NCBI GenBank assembly: GCA_041398605.1
Contig: JAWKUK010000007.1
Location: 62,001 to 126,000 of the forward strand
DNA: 64,000 bases
Reading direction: 5' to 3'
Source: JAWKUK01 sp041398605
GTDB taxonomy: Bacteria > Planctomycetota > UBA1135 > GCA-002686595
Positions 43,025 to 51,618 of the stretch are shown piece by piece (position 1 is the first letter of the stretch; each line of letters starts with the position of its first letter). Made by a program: the position numbers and the translations under genes. A model generated the notes under the pieces. It did not search any database. It had not been told where the DNA came from and was given only the letters and a program-made list of their open reading frames with translations.

Positions 43025-43320
43025 GGGCGCCCATCGTCGACGCACGGCGGGTGACGCGCGCAGATCGAATCAGCGACCACTCCGACCCAGCGTCGCGCGC
43101 CGCTGAGTCCGCCGAGGTCACGCAAACGCCGCTCCAAGCCCAGCCGGAGAGGACCGCGAGCCTGTCCCGGGTCATCGCGTCGGGGACCCCGACTTTGCAA
43201 AATCACCACGGACGGCGAGCGCCAACCTGGACTAGATTCACGCTATGTCGTGGCGGGGCATGTCGTGGTAGGACCCGCCCATCGTGAGCGCGCCCCAGGG
43301 GGCGCGAGAGGTGATTTCAG

Positions 43321-44196
43321 ATGCCGGAGAAACTCAGACCGCGATTTGTCGCTGAGCTCCACGGCCTGTGCCCAGGTGCGGAAGCGCGTGTCGCGCTCTC
43401 GGTGGTCGCGCCCGTGTTCGACGAGGAGCAGAACCTCGAGCCGCTCTATCGTGAGGTCGTCGCCGCGCTCGACGGGCGCGACTTCGAGCTGCTGCTGGTG
43501 GACGATGGCAGCCGGGACCGCTCCGCCGACGTGATCAGGGCGCTGCACGCGCGCGACCCGCGGGTGCGCGGCGTGTTCTTCGCGCGGAACCGCGGTCAGT
43601 CCGCGGCGCTCGCGGCCGGGATCCATGCCGCGGCAGGCGAGCTCATCGCGACCCTGGACGCGGACCTGCAATCTGATCCAGCGGACCTCCCGGCGCTCAT
43701 CGCAGCGCTCGGAATGCACGACGCGGTCGTGGGCTACAGGCGCGTGCGGAACGATAACTGGCTGCGCCGCGTCAGTTCACGCGTCGCCAACGGCGTGCGC
43801 AACCGCTTGACGGGCGACTCGGTCCGTGACACCGGCTGCCCACTGAAGCTGTTCCGCGCGGATGCGATCCGCGCCATCCCGTACTTCGACGGCGTCCATC
43901 GCTTCTTGCCGACGTTGCTCCGGATGCACGGCTTTGATGTCATCGAGCTCGGGGTCTCGCACCGCCCGCGGGTCGCAGGCAAGAGCAAGTACGGCGTCCG
44001 CAACCGCGCGCTGCGCGCCTTGCGCGACACGTTTGCCATCCGCTGGATGCGCACGCGGACGATTCGGTTTGACCTCGCAGAGGTGCACGCGACGCGCCTC
44101 GAGACCTCGGCCTCTCCTTCGTCGGCGGCTCAAGCCGGCGTCGCCGCAGCGGGTGTGGCAGGGCCGGGCGTTGCGCGGGTCGGCAGCCTGCGCTGA
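43321..44196 (+). CDS. Glycosyltransferase family 2 (polyprenyl-phosphate sugar transferase-like)
   Basis: 291 residues. GT-A fold motifs: LSVVAPVFDEEQNLEPLYREV, FELLLVDDGSRDRSADVI, the metal/nucleotide site ATLDADLQSDPADLPALI and acceptor-side GYRRVRND...DTGCPLKLFRADAIRAI. This order is that of DPM1/ArnC-type enzymes, which load a sugar onto a polyprenyl phosphate. The C-terminal membrane hairpin of ArnC-type enzymes is absent, so it is soluble like short DPM1. It precedes a GT39 membrane transferase by 50 bp, a pairing that fits making a lipid-linked sugar and then using it. The start follows GAGAGGTGATTTCAG. Confidence 0.9.
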   Translation: MPEKLRPRFVAELHGLCPGAEARVALSVVAPVFDEEQNLEPLYREVVAALDGRDFELLLVDDGSRDRSADVIRALHARDPRVRGVFFARNRGQSAALAAGIHAAAGELIATLDADLQSDPADLPALIAALGMHDAVVGYRRVRNDNWLRRVSSRVANGVRNRLTGDSVRDTGCPLKLFRADAIRAIPYFDGVHRFLPTLLRMHGFDVIELGVSHRPRVAGKSKYGVRNRALRALRDTFAIRWMRTRTIRFDLAEVHATRLETSASPSSAAQAGVAAAGVAGPGVARVGSLR

Positions 44197-44246
44197 CAGC
44201 CGGCGCGCTCCGCCGGGAGCGCGCGCGATCACACGGCCACCTCCGC

Positions 44247-45929
44247 ATGGGTCCTCGACGCGAATCGAACGGCGCCGTCGTCCTGTTGGTCTTGGCGCTC
44301 GTGTGCGCGGCGTTGCTGCCGGGTACCGACGCGCTCCCCCTGCTCGATCGCGACGAGCCACGCTTCGCAACGGCGACGCGGGAGATGCTCGAGGGTCAGG
44401 AATGGGTCGTGCCGACCTTCAACGGCGCGCCCCGCTACGACAAGCCCATCCTCGTGTACTGGGTGATGCGTTCGGGCTACTGGCTGTTCGGGGTCGGCGA
44501 GCTCGGCGCGCGCCTGCCGAGCCTCTTGGCGGCCGCGGCGTTGCTCCTGATGGTCGCGTTTGGCGCGCGGCGCTGGGTCGGCCGTGGGCCGGCGGCCGCG
44601 GCCGCGGTCGTGCTCGGGACGACGTTGCAGTTCGTGATCCACGGGCGGCTCGCGCTCGCGGACATGCTGATGGTCACGTGCGTGGCGGCGGCGCAGCTCG
44701 CGCTCGCGGCGCTGCTGCTCGTCCCCGAGCCGCCGCGTACGAGGCGCGCGTGGTTGGTGCTGTGGAGCGCGCTCGGCTTTGGGTTCCTCGCGAAGGGTCC
44801 GATCGCGCTGGCGGTGCCTGCGCTCTCGCTCGTGCTGCTGCGCTATGTGACGCTGCGCGTGCCGCTGCCATGGTCGCGGCTGCGCGCGCTGCCTGGGTTT
44901 GCGCTCACCGGCGCGATCGTTGCGGCGTGGGGCGTGCCTGCGCTGCTCGCGACGCACGGAGACTTCCTGCGGGTCGGCATCGGGCGACACGTGATCGAAC
45001 GCGGCCTCGACGGCTTCGATGCCCGGCCCTATTCGCCGCTCTTCTACTTGGAGGCTGCGCCGTTGAGCCTCTTTCCCTGGATCGTGCTCGCGCCCGTCGT
45101 CGTACGGGAGCTGCGGCGTCGCAGGGACGGTTGGAACGCGTGGCTCCTGGCCTGGTTCCTTGCCCCATACATCATCTTCACGCCGTACCGCACACAGCTG
45201 CCGCACTACGTGTTACCCGGCTTTCCCGCGGTTGCGTTGCTCGTTGCGCGCGGCCTGGAGCACGAGCGAGCTCCCCGCCCGCCGCGGCGCGCTGCACTCG
45301 TCTTGGGAGCGCTCGCCTGCGCGCTCTGTGCCCTCGTGGCCTGGGTCTGGACTCGACCCGCGCCAGCGGAGCTCGGAGGCGGCGGCGCTGCCATCATTCG
45401 CGGCGCCGCGGCGGCGGTCGCGCTGCTCGCGACGAGCGCTGCCTGCGCCGCGGCGTGGCTCTCGCAACGGCGTGTCCTGGCCGCAGGCGCGCTCGTGCTC
45501 TTCGCTGGCGCGACGGAGGGCCTCGGGCGATCGCTGCGCGCGTGCCATGCGACGTTGGCGGTCGCTCGCGCGCTCGTAGATGTCCCGAATGGGGCGCGCC
45601 TCGTCACCGTCAACTTCGCCGAGCCGAGCCTCGTGTTCTACTCACACCTTCGGCTCGAGCCGACGGACAGCGCGGGCCTCGCCGCGCTGACGGCAGACGC
45701 GGACCCAACGAGCGCAGTCGGGGGGCCGGCGGCGCTCGTGACGCTCGCGCGCGAGGCGCGCATCGAGGGCGCGCTGCTGGGCTCGGGCGCGCTCACTTGG
45801 CGGGTGCCCGAGGGCGTCGAGGCCTTGCACGCTCACTTGTTCAACGCGGGCTGGCGTGCGTCACGCGTCGCAGGGTTCAACCCCGGCCGCTCGCGGTGGC
45901 AGGAGCTGGATGTCTGGTTGAGGCGCTGA
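44247..45929 (+). CDS. Glycosyltransferase family 39 / ArnT-like membrane protein
   Basis: 560 residues. Many membrane spans, with the family's luminal acidic motif in the first loop (LLDRDEPRFATATREMLEG) followed by WVVPTFNGAPRYDKPILVYWVM, as in ArnT/PMT-type transferases that take a sugar from a polyprenyl phosphate donor on the periplasmic side. PHYVLPGFPAVALLVARGLEH, later in the chain, is also typical. The C-terminal ~150 residues are likely a soluble periplasmic domain. With the GT2 upstream it probably modifies lipid A, a glycoprotein or another surface polymer; the target is unknown. Confidence 0.9.
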   Translation: MGPRRESNGAVVLLVLALVCAALLPGTDALPLLDRDEPRFATATREMLEGQEWVVPTFNGAPRYDKPILVYWVMRSGYWLFGVGELGARLPSLLAAAALLLMVAFGARRWVGRGPAAAAAVVLGTTLQFVIHGRLALADMLMVTCVAAAQLALAALLLVPEPPRTRRAWLVLWSALGFGFLAKGPIALAVPALSLVLLRYVTLRVPLPWSRLRALPGFALTGAIVAAWGVPALLATHGDFLRVGIGRHVIERGLDGFDARPYSPLFYLEAAPLSLFPWIVLAPVVVRELRRRRDGWNAWLLAWFLAPYIIFTPYRTQLPHYVLPGFPAVALLVARGLEHERAPRPPRRAALVLGALACALCALVAWVWTRPAPAELGGGGAAIIRGAAAAVALLATSAACAAAWLSQRRVLAAGALVLFAGATEGLGRSLRACHATLAVARALVDVPNGARLVTVNFAEPSLVFYSHLRLEPTDSAGLAALTADADPTSAVGGPAALVTLAREARIEGALLGSGALTWRVPEGVEALHAHLFNAGWRASRVAGFNPGRSRWQELDVWLRR

Positions 45930-46028
45930 GCCTGATGCAGGTCAGCGTCGAATTGAAGGAACCTTGATTCTATTCAGCGCGCTCAAGCCACTTGCGCGGT
46001 GCAGGCTCTCCGTTGCGGAGGATGCCTC

Positions 46029-46439
46029 ATGTCCGAGTTCAGCTTGGCCTTTCGATCGTCGACTTCGGTTCGTATCGCGCTCTTCCTGACGGCTGCGGCA
46101 GCGCTCGCCCCGTATGACCTGACCTGGAGTCGGGCGATCCGAGCGAGCTTGGGCCACGGCGCCTGGTGGGTGATCGTCGATCGCTTTGAGCGCTTTGGGG
46201 ACGGCGCGGTCGCGGCGCTCGTCCTCGGCGCAATCGCGTCGATCGATCGGTCTGCGCGGCGCGGCGCCGCGCTGGCGTACACGATCACCCGACGCTGCAT
46301 ACGGCCGGGGCCCTCAGAGGAGGCCCTTGAGGGAGCCCTTGGCTCCGATGTGGCGTTGTTGCTTCCCCAAGCACCTGCTGCGCTGCCAGCCATGGAGCTA
46401 GGGAGATCTTGCGCTGAGCGCAACGGGGGGCTGATATAG
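46029..46439 (+). pseudogene. Truncated PAP2-like phosphatase N-terminal fragment
   Basis: 136 residues from ATG 46029. The first ~85 residues (ALFLTAAAALAPYDLTWSRAIRASLG, FERFGDGAVAALVLGAIASID) resemble the N-terminal membrane portion of PAP2 lipid phosphatases that occur beside GT2/GT39 pairs. The signature KxxxxxxRP / PSGH / SRxxxxxHxxxD motifs are absent. From about 46290 the frame turns into unrelated sequence and stops. It is likely a decayed gene, low to moderate certainty. Confidence 0.45.
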
Positions 46440-46494
46440 ACGCGCGACGCTCTCTGTCACCCAGTCTCCCTCAAGTCCTCTCGAACTCCTCTCC

Positions 46495-47703
46495 ATGAAG
46501 CACTTCCTCGCCGCTTCACTGCTCGTTGCCCCCGCCCTTGCGCAGTTGCCGACGCCCACACCAGACACGTCAGAGTGGGCATTTACCGGCGCGACAGGTG
46601 ACCTCCTTGACCAAGTGCGCGGGCCCGGCGTGCTTCGAGCCGCGGATGGCGCGAACGGGCAAACGTTGGCGCTCGATTCCTTCACGACGACCGCGTTGGC
46701 GGGGATCCCGGCCATCAACGGCGTAGACGCGACGGTGCTGCAGTTCGGTCCGCACTGCCCGAACACGCTCGGCTACAAGTTCCAGCCGTTTGCGACGGTC
46801 GGAAACGGTGGCTACGGCCTGCGTGCGTTCACGCTCGTGTATGACATCTATCTCGACGCGGGCAACGTCGACCAGTACCAAGGTTTGCTGCAGACCAACG
46901 ATACCAACGCGAACGACGCCGAGCTGCACCTCGAGATCCAGACGGGCGGCTTCTGGAACGATGAGAACGCCTCGGCAGGCGGCGGCTCCATCGGCCTCGG
47001 CACGTGGACGCTCGGCGCGTGGAACCGCTTTGTCTTCGTCAACGACTACGACAACGGCTTCAGCGAGATGTACGTCAACGGGGTCCAGGCGTTCACGGAC
47101 ATCTCGTACACCTATTGCTACAACGGAGACCTTGGCTCCACGAACTGGATCCTCTCCGACCAGAACTGCGACTGCACCAGCGGCTGGATCGCGAACTTCG
47201 CGGTCGTCGACCGCGTTCTCACGGCGGCTGAGGCGGCGCTGCTTGGCGGCGCCAACGCGAACGGTGTCTTCTCCGACAACTTGGGGACGAACTACTGCGC
47301 CGCCAATGCCAACTCGACAGGCGTGGCGGGCGTCATTTCGGCGATGGGCTCGGCGAAGGTCACAGCCAACATGTTCGAGCTGATCGCGTCTCAGCTCCCG
47401 CCGAACGCGTTCGGCTTCTTCCTCACGAGCCGGAACCAGGGGTTCGTTCAGAACCCTGGCGGCAGCGCCGGCAACCTGTGCCTCTCGGGTAGCATCGGCA
47501 GGTTCCAACAACAGATCCGCAACTCGGGCGCGGCCGGCACGTTCCGCATCTTCGCGGACTTGACCGCGTTCCCGACGCCGAGCGGTCAGCCGCGCGTCGT
47601 GGCCCCCGGTGAGACCTGGAACTTCACCGCGTGGCACCGCGACTCGAGCGCGACGGGCGCGACCTCGAACTTGACCGATGGAGTGTCGGTCATGTTTCAG
47701 TGA
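46495..47703 (+). CDS. Secreted LamG/concanavalin-like protein with C-terminal NSTG/GETW domain
   Basis: 402 residues. Signal peptide MKHFLAASLLVAPALAQ. Residues ~20-255 are a LamG-like beta-sandwich (WAFTGATGDLLDQ, FTLVYDIYLDAGNV, WNRFVFVNDYDNGFSEMYVNG, IANFAVVDRVLTAAEAALLGG). Residues ~262-402 are the NSTG/GETW domain (TNYCAANANSTG, GGSAGNLCLSGSIGRF, GETWNFTAWHRD, terminal GVSVMFQ). A disrupted paralogue is at 60193-60860. LamG folds commonly bind glycans or calcium; the ligand is unknown. Confidence 0.88.
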   Translation: MKHFLAASLLVAPALAQLPTPTPDTSEWAFTGATGDLLDQVRGPGVLRAADGANGQTLALDSFTTTALAGIPAINGVDATVLQFGPHCPNTLGYKFQPFATVGNGGYGLRAFTLVYDIYLDAGNVDQYQGLLQTNDTNANDAELHLEIQTGGFWNDENASAGGGSIGLGTWTLGAWNRFVFVNDYDNGFSEMYVNGVQAFTDISYTYCYNGDLGSTNWILSDQNCDCTSGWIANFAVVDRVLTAAEAALLGGANANGVFSDNLGTNYCAANANSTGVAGVISAMGSAKVTANMFELIASQLPPNAFGFFLTSRNQGFVQNPGGSAGNLCLSGSIGRFQQQIRNSGAAGTFRIFADLTAFPTPSGQPRVVAPGETWNFTAWHRDSSATGATSNLTDGVSVMFQ

Positions 47704-47850
47704 GCGCTGTGTGGTGGCCCGCTCTCGCTCACGGGCGTCGCGGGCGGGCCCTTTGACCGTGCCGAGTGTGGCGCGGCGGACGAGGGGGCGAGCCCCGTCG
47801 TGAGTCCGCGCGGACCGCTGAGAGCCTGAGCGCCAGGTGCAGGCCTTGCT

Positions 47851-47882
47851 GGCTCGGGGCGCGGCATGTCGCGCCCCGAGCC
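47851..47882. terminator. 13-bp perfect hairpin
   Basis: GGCTCGGGGCGCG and CGCGCCCCGAGCC pair perfectly around a 6-nt loop, between the LamG-like gene (ends 47703) and the FG-GAP gene (starts 47948). It is either the terminator of the first or a leader hairpin of the second. Confidence 0.6.
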
Positions 47883-47947
47883 AACACATCAGGCGCCAGC
47901 GGCAAAGTCACCGTGCGTGGGCTTCCAGCCCGCCCCAGGAGAACCCT

Positions 47948-49627
47948 ATGCAACCCTATGCACTGCTTACGTTCGCTCTTTGCGCGACCGTTGCCGCCCA
48001 GGAACCGCTCGAGGTCTTCGAGGCCCCGGTTGGCGCCAATGGCTTCGGATTTCGGGTGGCCGCGCTCGGCGACATCGACCAGGACGGGCTCGGTGACGTG
48101 GCCGTCGGAGACCGTTCGGGACGGGTGTGGATCCTGACGGGTCGCCCCTTCACCGTCGCGAGCGTCATCTCGGTGGGGCCTTTCCTCGCGGGCCTCGGGG
48201 CGCTCGACACGGACGGTGACGGCGTGCGCGAGGTCGCGATCGCGCATCAGTCGGCGACGGCCAGCGCGGGCATCAACGTCGACACCTTCGACGCTCGGAC
48301 CGGCGCGCTGCGGGCGTCCTTCTACGACTTCGAGTTCGGCCACGAACCAGAGGTTCGCCTCACGACGTTGCGCGACCGCACGGGCGACGGGATCGAGGAC
48401 TTGTTGGTCGGCATGCCGAGCCAGGATTTCTGGCACCCCGCGTATTGGCTCTCGAGCGTGAAGGTTCTGGCCGGCGGCGTGAACGGCAGCGTGACCGAGG
48501 AGTTCGTCGATGACGCCCGTGGCCTCGGCGAAGGCGGAACAGCGATGGGCGACGTCGACCAGGACGGCTACGAGGACTACGCCGTCGGCTCTCGCGTCCG
48601 CTATTCCGGCCTCGGAGGATCGAGCAGCTCCGCTGGCACCGTTTTCTTGGTCGGCGCGCGCACGGGGCCACTCGCGCAACGCATGCGTTGGCGCGTCGAT
48701 GGGCCGACGTCGACCTCCGAGCTCGGCGAAGACGTGGTCTCGATCGGCGACCGCAACGGCGACGGCATCGAGGACCTTGTCGCGACGGAGTCGATCATGT
48801 CCATGAGCAGCACGCTGCGCTTGCGGGTGATGTCCGGCGCTGACGGCGCGACGCTCGGCACACGTGACTTCCCGGGGGAGGCGTTCCTCGGCCCGGTGAA
48901 CGAGCCGGAGCTCGAGCCTTGCGGCGACCTCGACGGCGATGGCGTGCGCGAATTCGTGATGATTGTGCGGGTCTCCGGGGTGCACGGCGGGCCGGAGGTC
49001 CGCGTGCTCTCGGGCGCCACCCTGCGGCCGCTGCACGTATGGAGCGACGCGCTCCAAGCGCTGCCCGGCGAGCTCGGCTTGACGGAGGCCGCGCTCGTCG
49101 AGGACCTTGATCACGACGGCAGCCCGGAGCTCCTCGTGGGACGTCCCGATGGCCCCAACGGAGGCCGCGTGCTCGTCTTCCCGACCCGCGCCACGGTCGG
49201 AGACGCGACCTGTGCCGCGGCCGTCGCGAACTCGACCGGCGGCATCGCGACGCTCCGGCTCGCGGGTCACCTCTCGGTGACGGCCGACGAGCTGCAGCTC
49301 ATCGGTCAGTCCATCCCTGCTTCGACGTGGGTCCTCCCCGTCGCTGGCACGGTCGGAGTCAGTGTGCCCATGGCGGGCGGCAGCACCGGGACGCTCTGCG
49401 TCGGAGGGGTTGTACGCCGCCTAGGCGACATCGTGGCGCGCGCCGACGCAGGGGGCGCGTTCTACACCCGCGTTGCGCTCGCGACGTGGCACCCGGGCGT
49501 CGCTGGAGGTGCGCCGACGGCCGCCACGGCCGGTGAGACTTGGCACTTCCAGCTATGGTTCCGCGACAGCAGCCTCTCCGGCGCGACGTCGAACTTCTCG
49601 ACCGCGGTCGAGGCGACGTTTCAGTGA
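47948..49627 (+). CDS. Secreted FG-GAP/VCBS propeller protein with diverged C-terminal NSTG/GETW domain
   Basis: 559 residues from ATG 47948 (MQPYALLTFALCATVAAQEP, signal peptide). About seven calcium-loop FG-GAP/VCBS repeats: DQDGLGDVAVGD, DTDGDGVREVAIAH, DRTGDGIEDLLVGM, DQDGYEDYAVGS, DRNGDGIEDLVATE, DLDGDGVREFVMIV and DHDGSPELLVGR, building an integrin-like propeller. The C-terminal ~135 residues are the NSTG/GETW domain in diverged form (CAAAVANSTG, GGSTGTLCVGGVVRRL, GETWHFQLWFRD, SNFSTAVEATFQ). Surface adhesion is plausible for the fold but not shown. Confidence 0.88.
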   Translation: MQPYALLTFALCATVAAQEPLEVFEAPVGANGFGFRVAALGDIDQDGLGDVAVGDRSGRVWILTGRPFTVASVISVGPFLAGLGALDTDGDGVREVAIAHQSATASAGINVDTFDARTGALRASFYDFEFGHEPEVRLTTLRDRTGDGIEDLLVGMPSQDFWHPAYWLSSVKVLAGGVNGSVTEEFVDDARGLGEGGTAMGDVDQDGYEDYAVGSRVRYSGLGGSSSSAGTVFLVGARTGPLAQRMRWRVDGPTSTSELGEDVVSIGDRNGDGIEDLVATESIMSMSSTLRLRVMSGADGATLGTRDFPGEAFLGPVNEPELEPCGDLDGDGVREFVMIVRVSGVHGGPEVRVLSGATLRPLHVWSDALQALPGELGLTEAALVEDLDHDGSPELLVGRPDGPNGGRVLVFPTRATVGDATCAAAVANSTGGIATLRLAGHLSVTADELQLIGQSIPASTWVLPVAGTVGVSVPMAGGSTGTLCVGGVVRRLGDIVARADAGGAFYTRVALATWHPGVAGGAPTAATAGETWHFQLWFRDSSLSGATSNFSTAVEATFQ

Positions 49628-49639
49628 GTGCCGCTCCGA

Positions 49640-49671
49640 GCTGCGCGCCGACCCTCGGGTCGACGCGCAGC
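49640..49671. terminator. Bidirectional hairpin between convergent genes
   Basis: GCTGCGCGCCGACCC and GGGTCGACGCGCAGC pair in 14 of 15 positions around a very short loop, exactly between the ends of genes at 49627 (+) and 49685 (-). Confidence 0.65.
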
Positions 49672-49684
49672 CCTGGTGTGCAAC

Positions 49685-51325
49685 TTACTGGAACGTCACC
49701 CGCAGGCCGTCCGTGAAGTTCGAGGTCGCAGCGCCACCGACGGCGTCACGGTGCCATGCCTGGTAGTTCCAGGTTTGGCCCGCGCTGACCGCGACGAAGC
49801 CCATGGGGGTCGGGGTCTGGTTGAGGTTGAGCAGGAGGCTGAAGCTGCCCGTCATGCCGGTCGTCTGGATCTGACCTGCGCCGACGTAGCGACCGATGCT
49901 GCCGCCGAGGCACAGCACGCCTTGGCTGCCGCCGGGTTGCGGGACCGTGCCCTGCGTCGTGCTCGTCAGGAAGAAGCCGAACGCGCTGTTCGGCAGGTCC
50001 GACGCCTCGAGCGTCAGGTCGTTGTTGGCGACGACGTTGGAGCCCGAGGCCGAGATCCGACCCGGGTTGCCCGTCGAATTCAAGACCGCCGGGCCGCAGT
50101 AGTTCGTGCCGATGGTCGGCGTGCCGGTGTTGAAGGCGATCTCGTCGAGGCCCCAGCCGCCGTTGGCCGGGTTGGACGTGATGCGGATGCGGTCGAACGC
50201 GCCGACGGTGCTCGTCCAGAAGTGCGCCGGGGCGGGGAACGCGCCACCGAAGGTGAAGGTGCCCGTTCCGAGCGAGGTCGCGCCCAGGAAGATCTCGACC
50301 GTATAGTCCCAGTTGATCTGGTCGACGAACTGCGCGCCGAACTCAGTCGCCGGGGTCGTGAGCGTGATCTCGAAGCCCGAGGCCGCGGAGCAGTTATCGA
50401 GCGGCTCGCCCGGGCCGGCGATCGCGAGCTGGCCGCCCTGCGAGACGAGGCCCTGACCGGCGACGTTGGAGCCCACCGTCATCGTGTCACCGGCGGCGGT
50501 GAAGGTGCCGACGAGGCTGATGTCGGAGATGCCGAAGTTCGTGAACGTGGCCGAGTTGCCGGCGATCAGGCCGCTGGCGACGAAGGGGTTGTCGAAGTCG
50601 AGGACCCCCGTCGAGTTCGGCGGCATGCCAACACCCTGCGAAACCGCAGGCGGCGGCGGCGGAACGATCGTCCCGACGAGCGAGAGGACGGTTCCGTCCA
50701 TCACGGCGCCCGGAGTGTCGACGCTGAACTGCGCGTCGTTGGAGATGGCGCCCCCTTGGTACCCGATCGTCGCGCTGGCGCCGCCGTTCGGGCGCCCTTG
50801 CATGATGTCGTCGTAGATGAAGCGGGCCCAAGTCGTGCCTGTCGCCGGCACCTGAACCTGGAAGCGGGCGGTGCCCAAGCCGGCCGAATTGAAGAACTCG
50901 ATGTTGTGCCACTGGATGATCAACATGCCAGCGGTCTCTTGCCAGTAGATCTCACCGGCGAGGCCCGCCTGCGTGTTGACGTCGTCCCAGAACGGCAGCA
51001 GGCACTGGTCGCCCGCGAACGCGCCCGTGCTCGGGATCGCGGTGTTGCCAAATGCCAGGTCGAGGTTCGTTCCGTCGAAGCGCACGCCGCCGTTGCTGCC
51101 GACGCGCGCGACGCCCGCGGCGAAGAGGGTATTGCCGATCGTTGTCGGGATGTCGACCTCGCCGTCGTCTGCCAGCGAGAGCGGGGTGCCGGTGGCGGAG
51201 ATGTCCATGAACGTGCCCGGGAGGTTGGACACGATGCTGATCTGGGCCGAGGCCAGGCCCGCCGACGCGAGCGCGAGCGCGCCCAGGCCCGAGGTCCTAG
51301 CGAAGGAAGTCAAGGTCGTTCGCAT
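49685..51325 (-). CDS. Secreted two-domain beta protein with C-terminal NSTG/GETW domain
   Basis: 546 residues from ATG 51325 (MRTTLTSFARTSGLGALALASAGLASAQ, signal peptide); the upstream frame to 51436 is leaderless. Residues ~30-215 contain GGVRFDGTNLDLAFG and LPFWDDVNTQAG, WQETAGMLIIQWHNIEFF, like domains that open many planctomycete secreted proteins. Residues ~225-395 form another beta domain (VLDFDNPFVASGLIAGNSATF, FGAQFVDQINWDYTVEIFLG, FDRIRITSNPANGGWGLDEIAF). The C-terminus is the NSTG/GETW domain (TNYCGPAVLNSTG, GGSQGVLCLGGSIGRYVG, GQTWNYQAWHRD, terminal LRVTFQ). Function unknown. Confidence 0.87.
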   Translation of the reverse strand: MRTTLTSFARTSGLGALALASAGLASAQISIVSNLPGTFMDISATGTPLSLADDGEVDIPTTIGNTLFAAGVARVGSNGGVRFDGTNLDLAFGNTAIPSTGAFAGDQCLLPFWDDVNTQAGLAGEIYWQETAGMLIIQWHNIEFFNSAGLGTARFQVQVPATGTTWARFIYDDIMQGRPNGGASATIGYQGGAISNDAQFSVDTPGAVMDGTVLSLVGTIVPPPPPAVSQGVGMPPNSTGVLDFDNPFVASGLIAGNSATFTNFGISDISLVGTFTAAGDTMTVGSNVAGQGLVSQGGQLAIAGPGEPLDNCSAASGFEITLTTPATEFGAQFVDQINWDYTVEIFLGATSLGTGTFTFGGAFPAPAHFWTSTVGAFDRIRITSNPANGGWGLDEIAFNTGTPTIGTNYCGPAVLNSTGNPGRISASGSNVVANNDLTLEASDLPNSAFGFFLTSTTQGTVPQPGGSQGVLCLGGSIGRYVGAGQIQTTGMTGSFSLLLNLNQTPTPMGFVAVSAGQTWNYQAWHRDAVGGAATSNFTDGLRVTFQ

Positions 51326-51618
51326 GGTTGGAAGCGTGAGAATGGAGTGAAGAAGGAGCTGTCTGGAACGAGGCTCAGTCACCCAACTCTCACGAGGCTG
51401 TGTGGCAAATAGAAGCGGCGATCTTGTGTGTCTCAACCTGCGTCAACGCCTGCGGGATACCCCTAGGGGCCCTCTCAGGGTCCCTCTGAGGGGCCCTTTC
51501 AGAGGCATTGAAGACGCATTTCGTGACCAGGCCGCTTCGCTTGCCCTCCCACGCGACCTGCTGCGCAGGGCGCCAACGTAGCGGACGCCCTGCAGCCGGT
51601 GACCCGCGCAAGGCGCGG

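Larger units (their letters stand above)
42725..43320. other. Divergent regulatory region between the efflux operon and GT2 gene
   Basis: 596 bp separating the minus-strand adaptor start from the plus-strand GT2 start. It contains a 14-bp palindrome (42832-42845), four 16-bp tandem repeats (42961-43024) and, just before the GT2 gene, GAGAGGTGATTTCAG, a plausible ribosome site. No gene is supportable. Confidence 0.5.
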
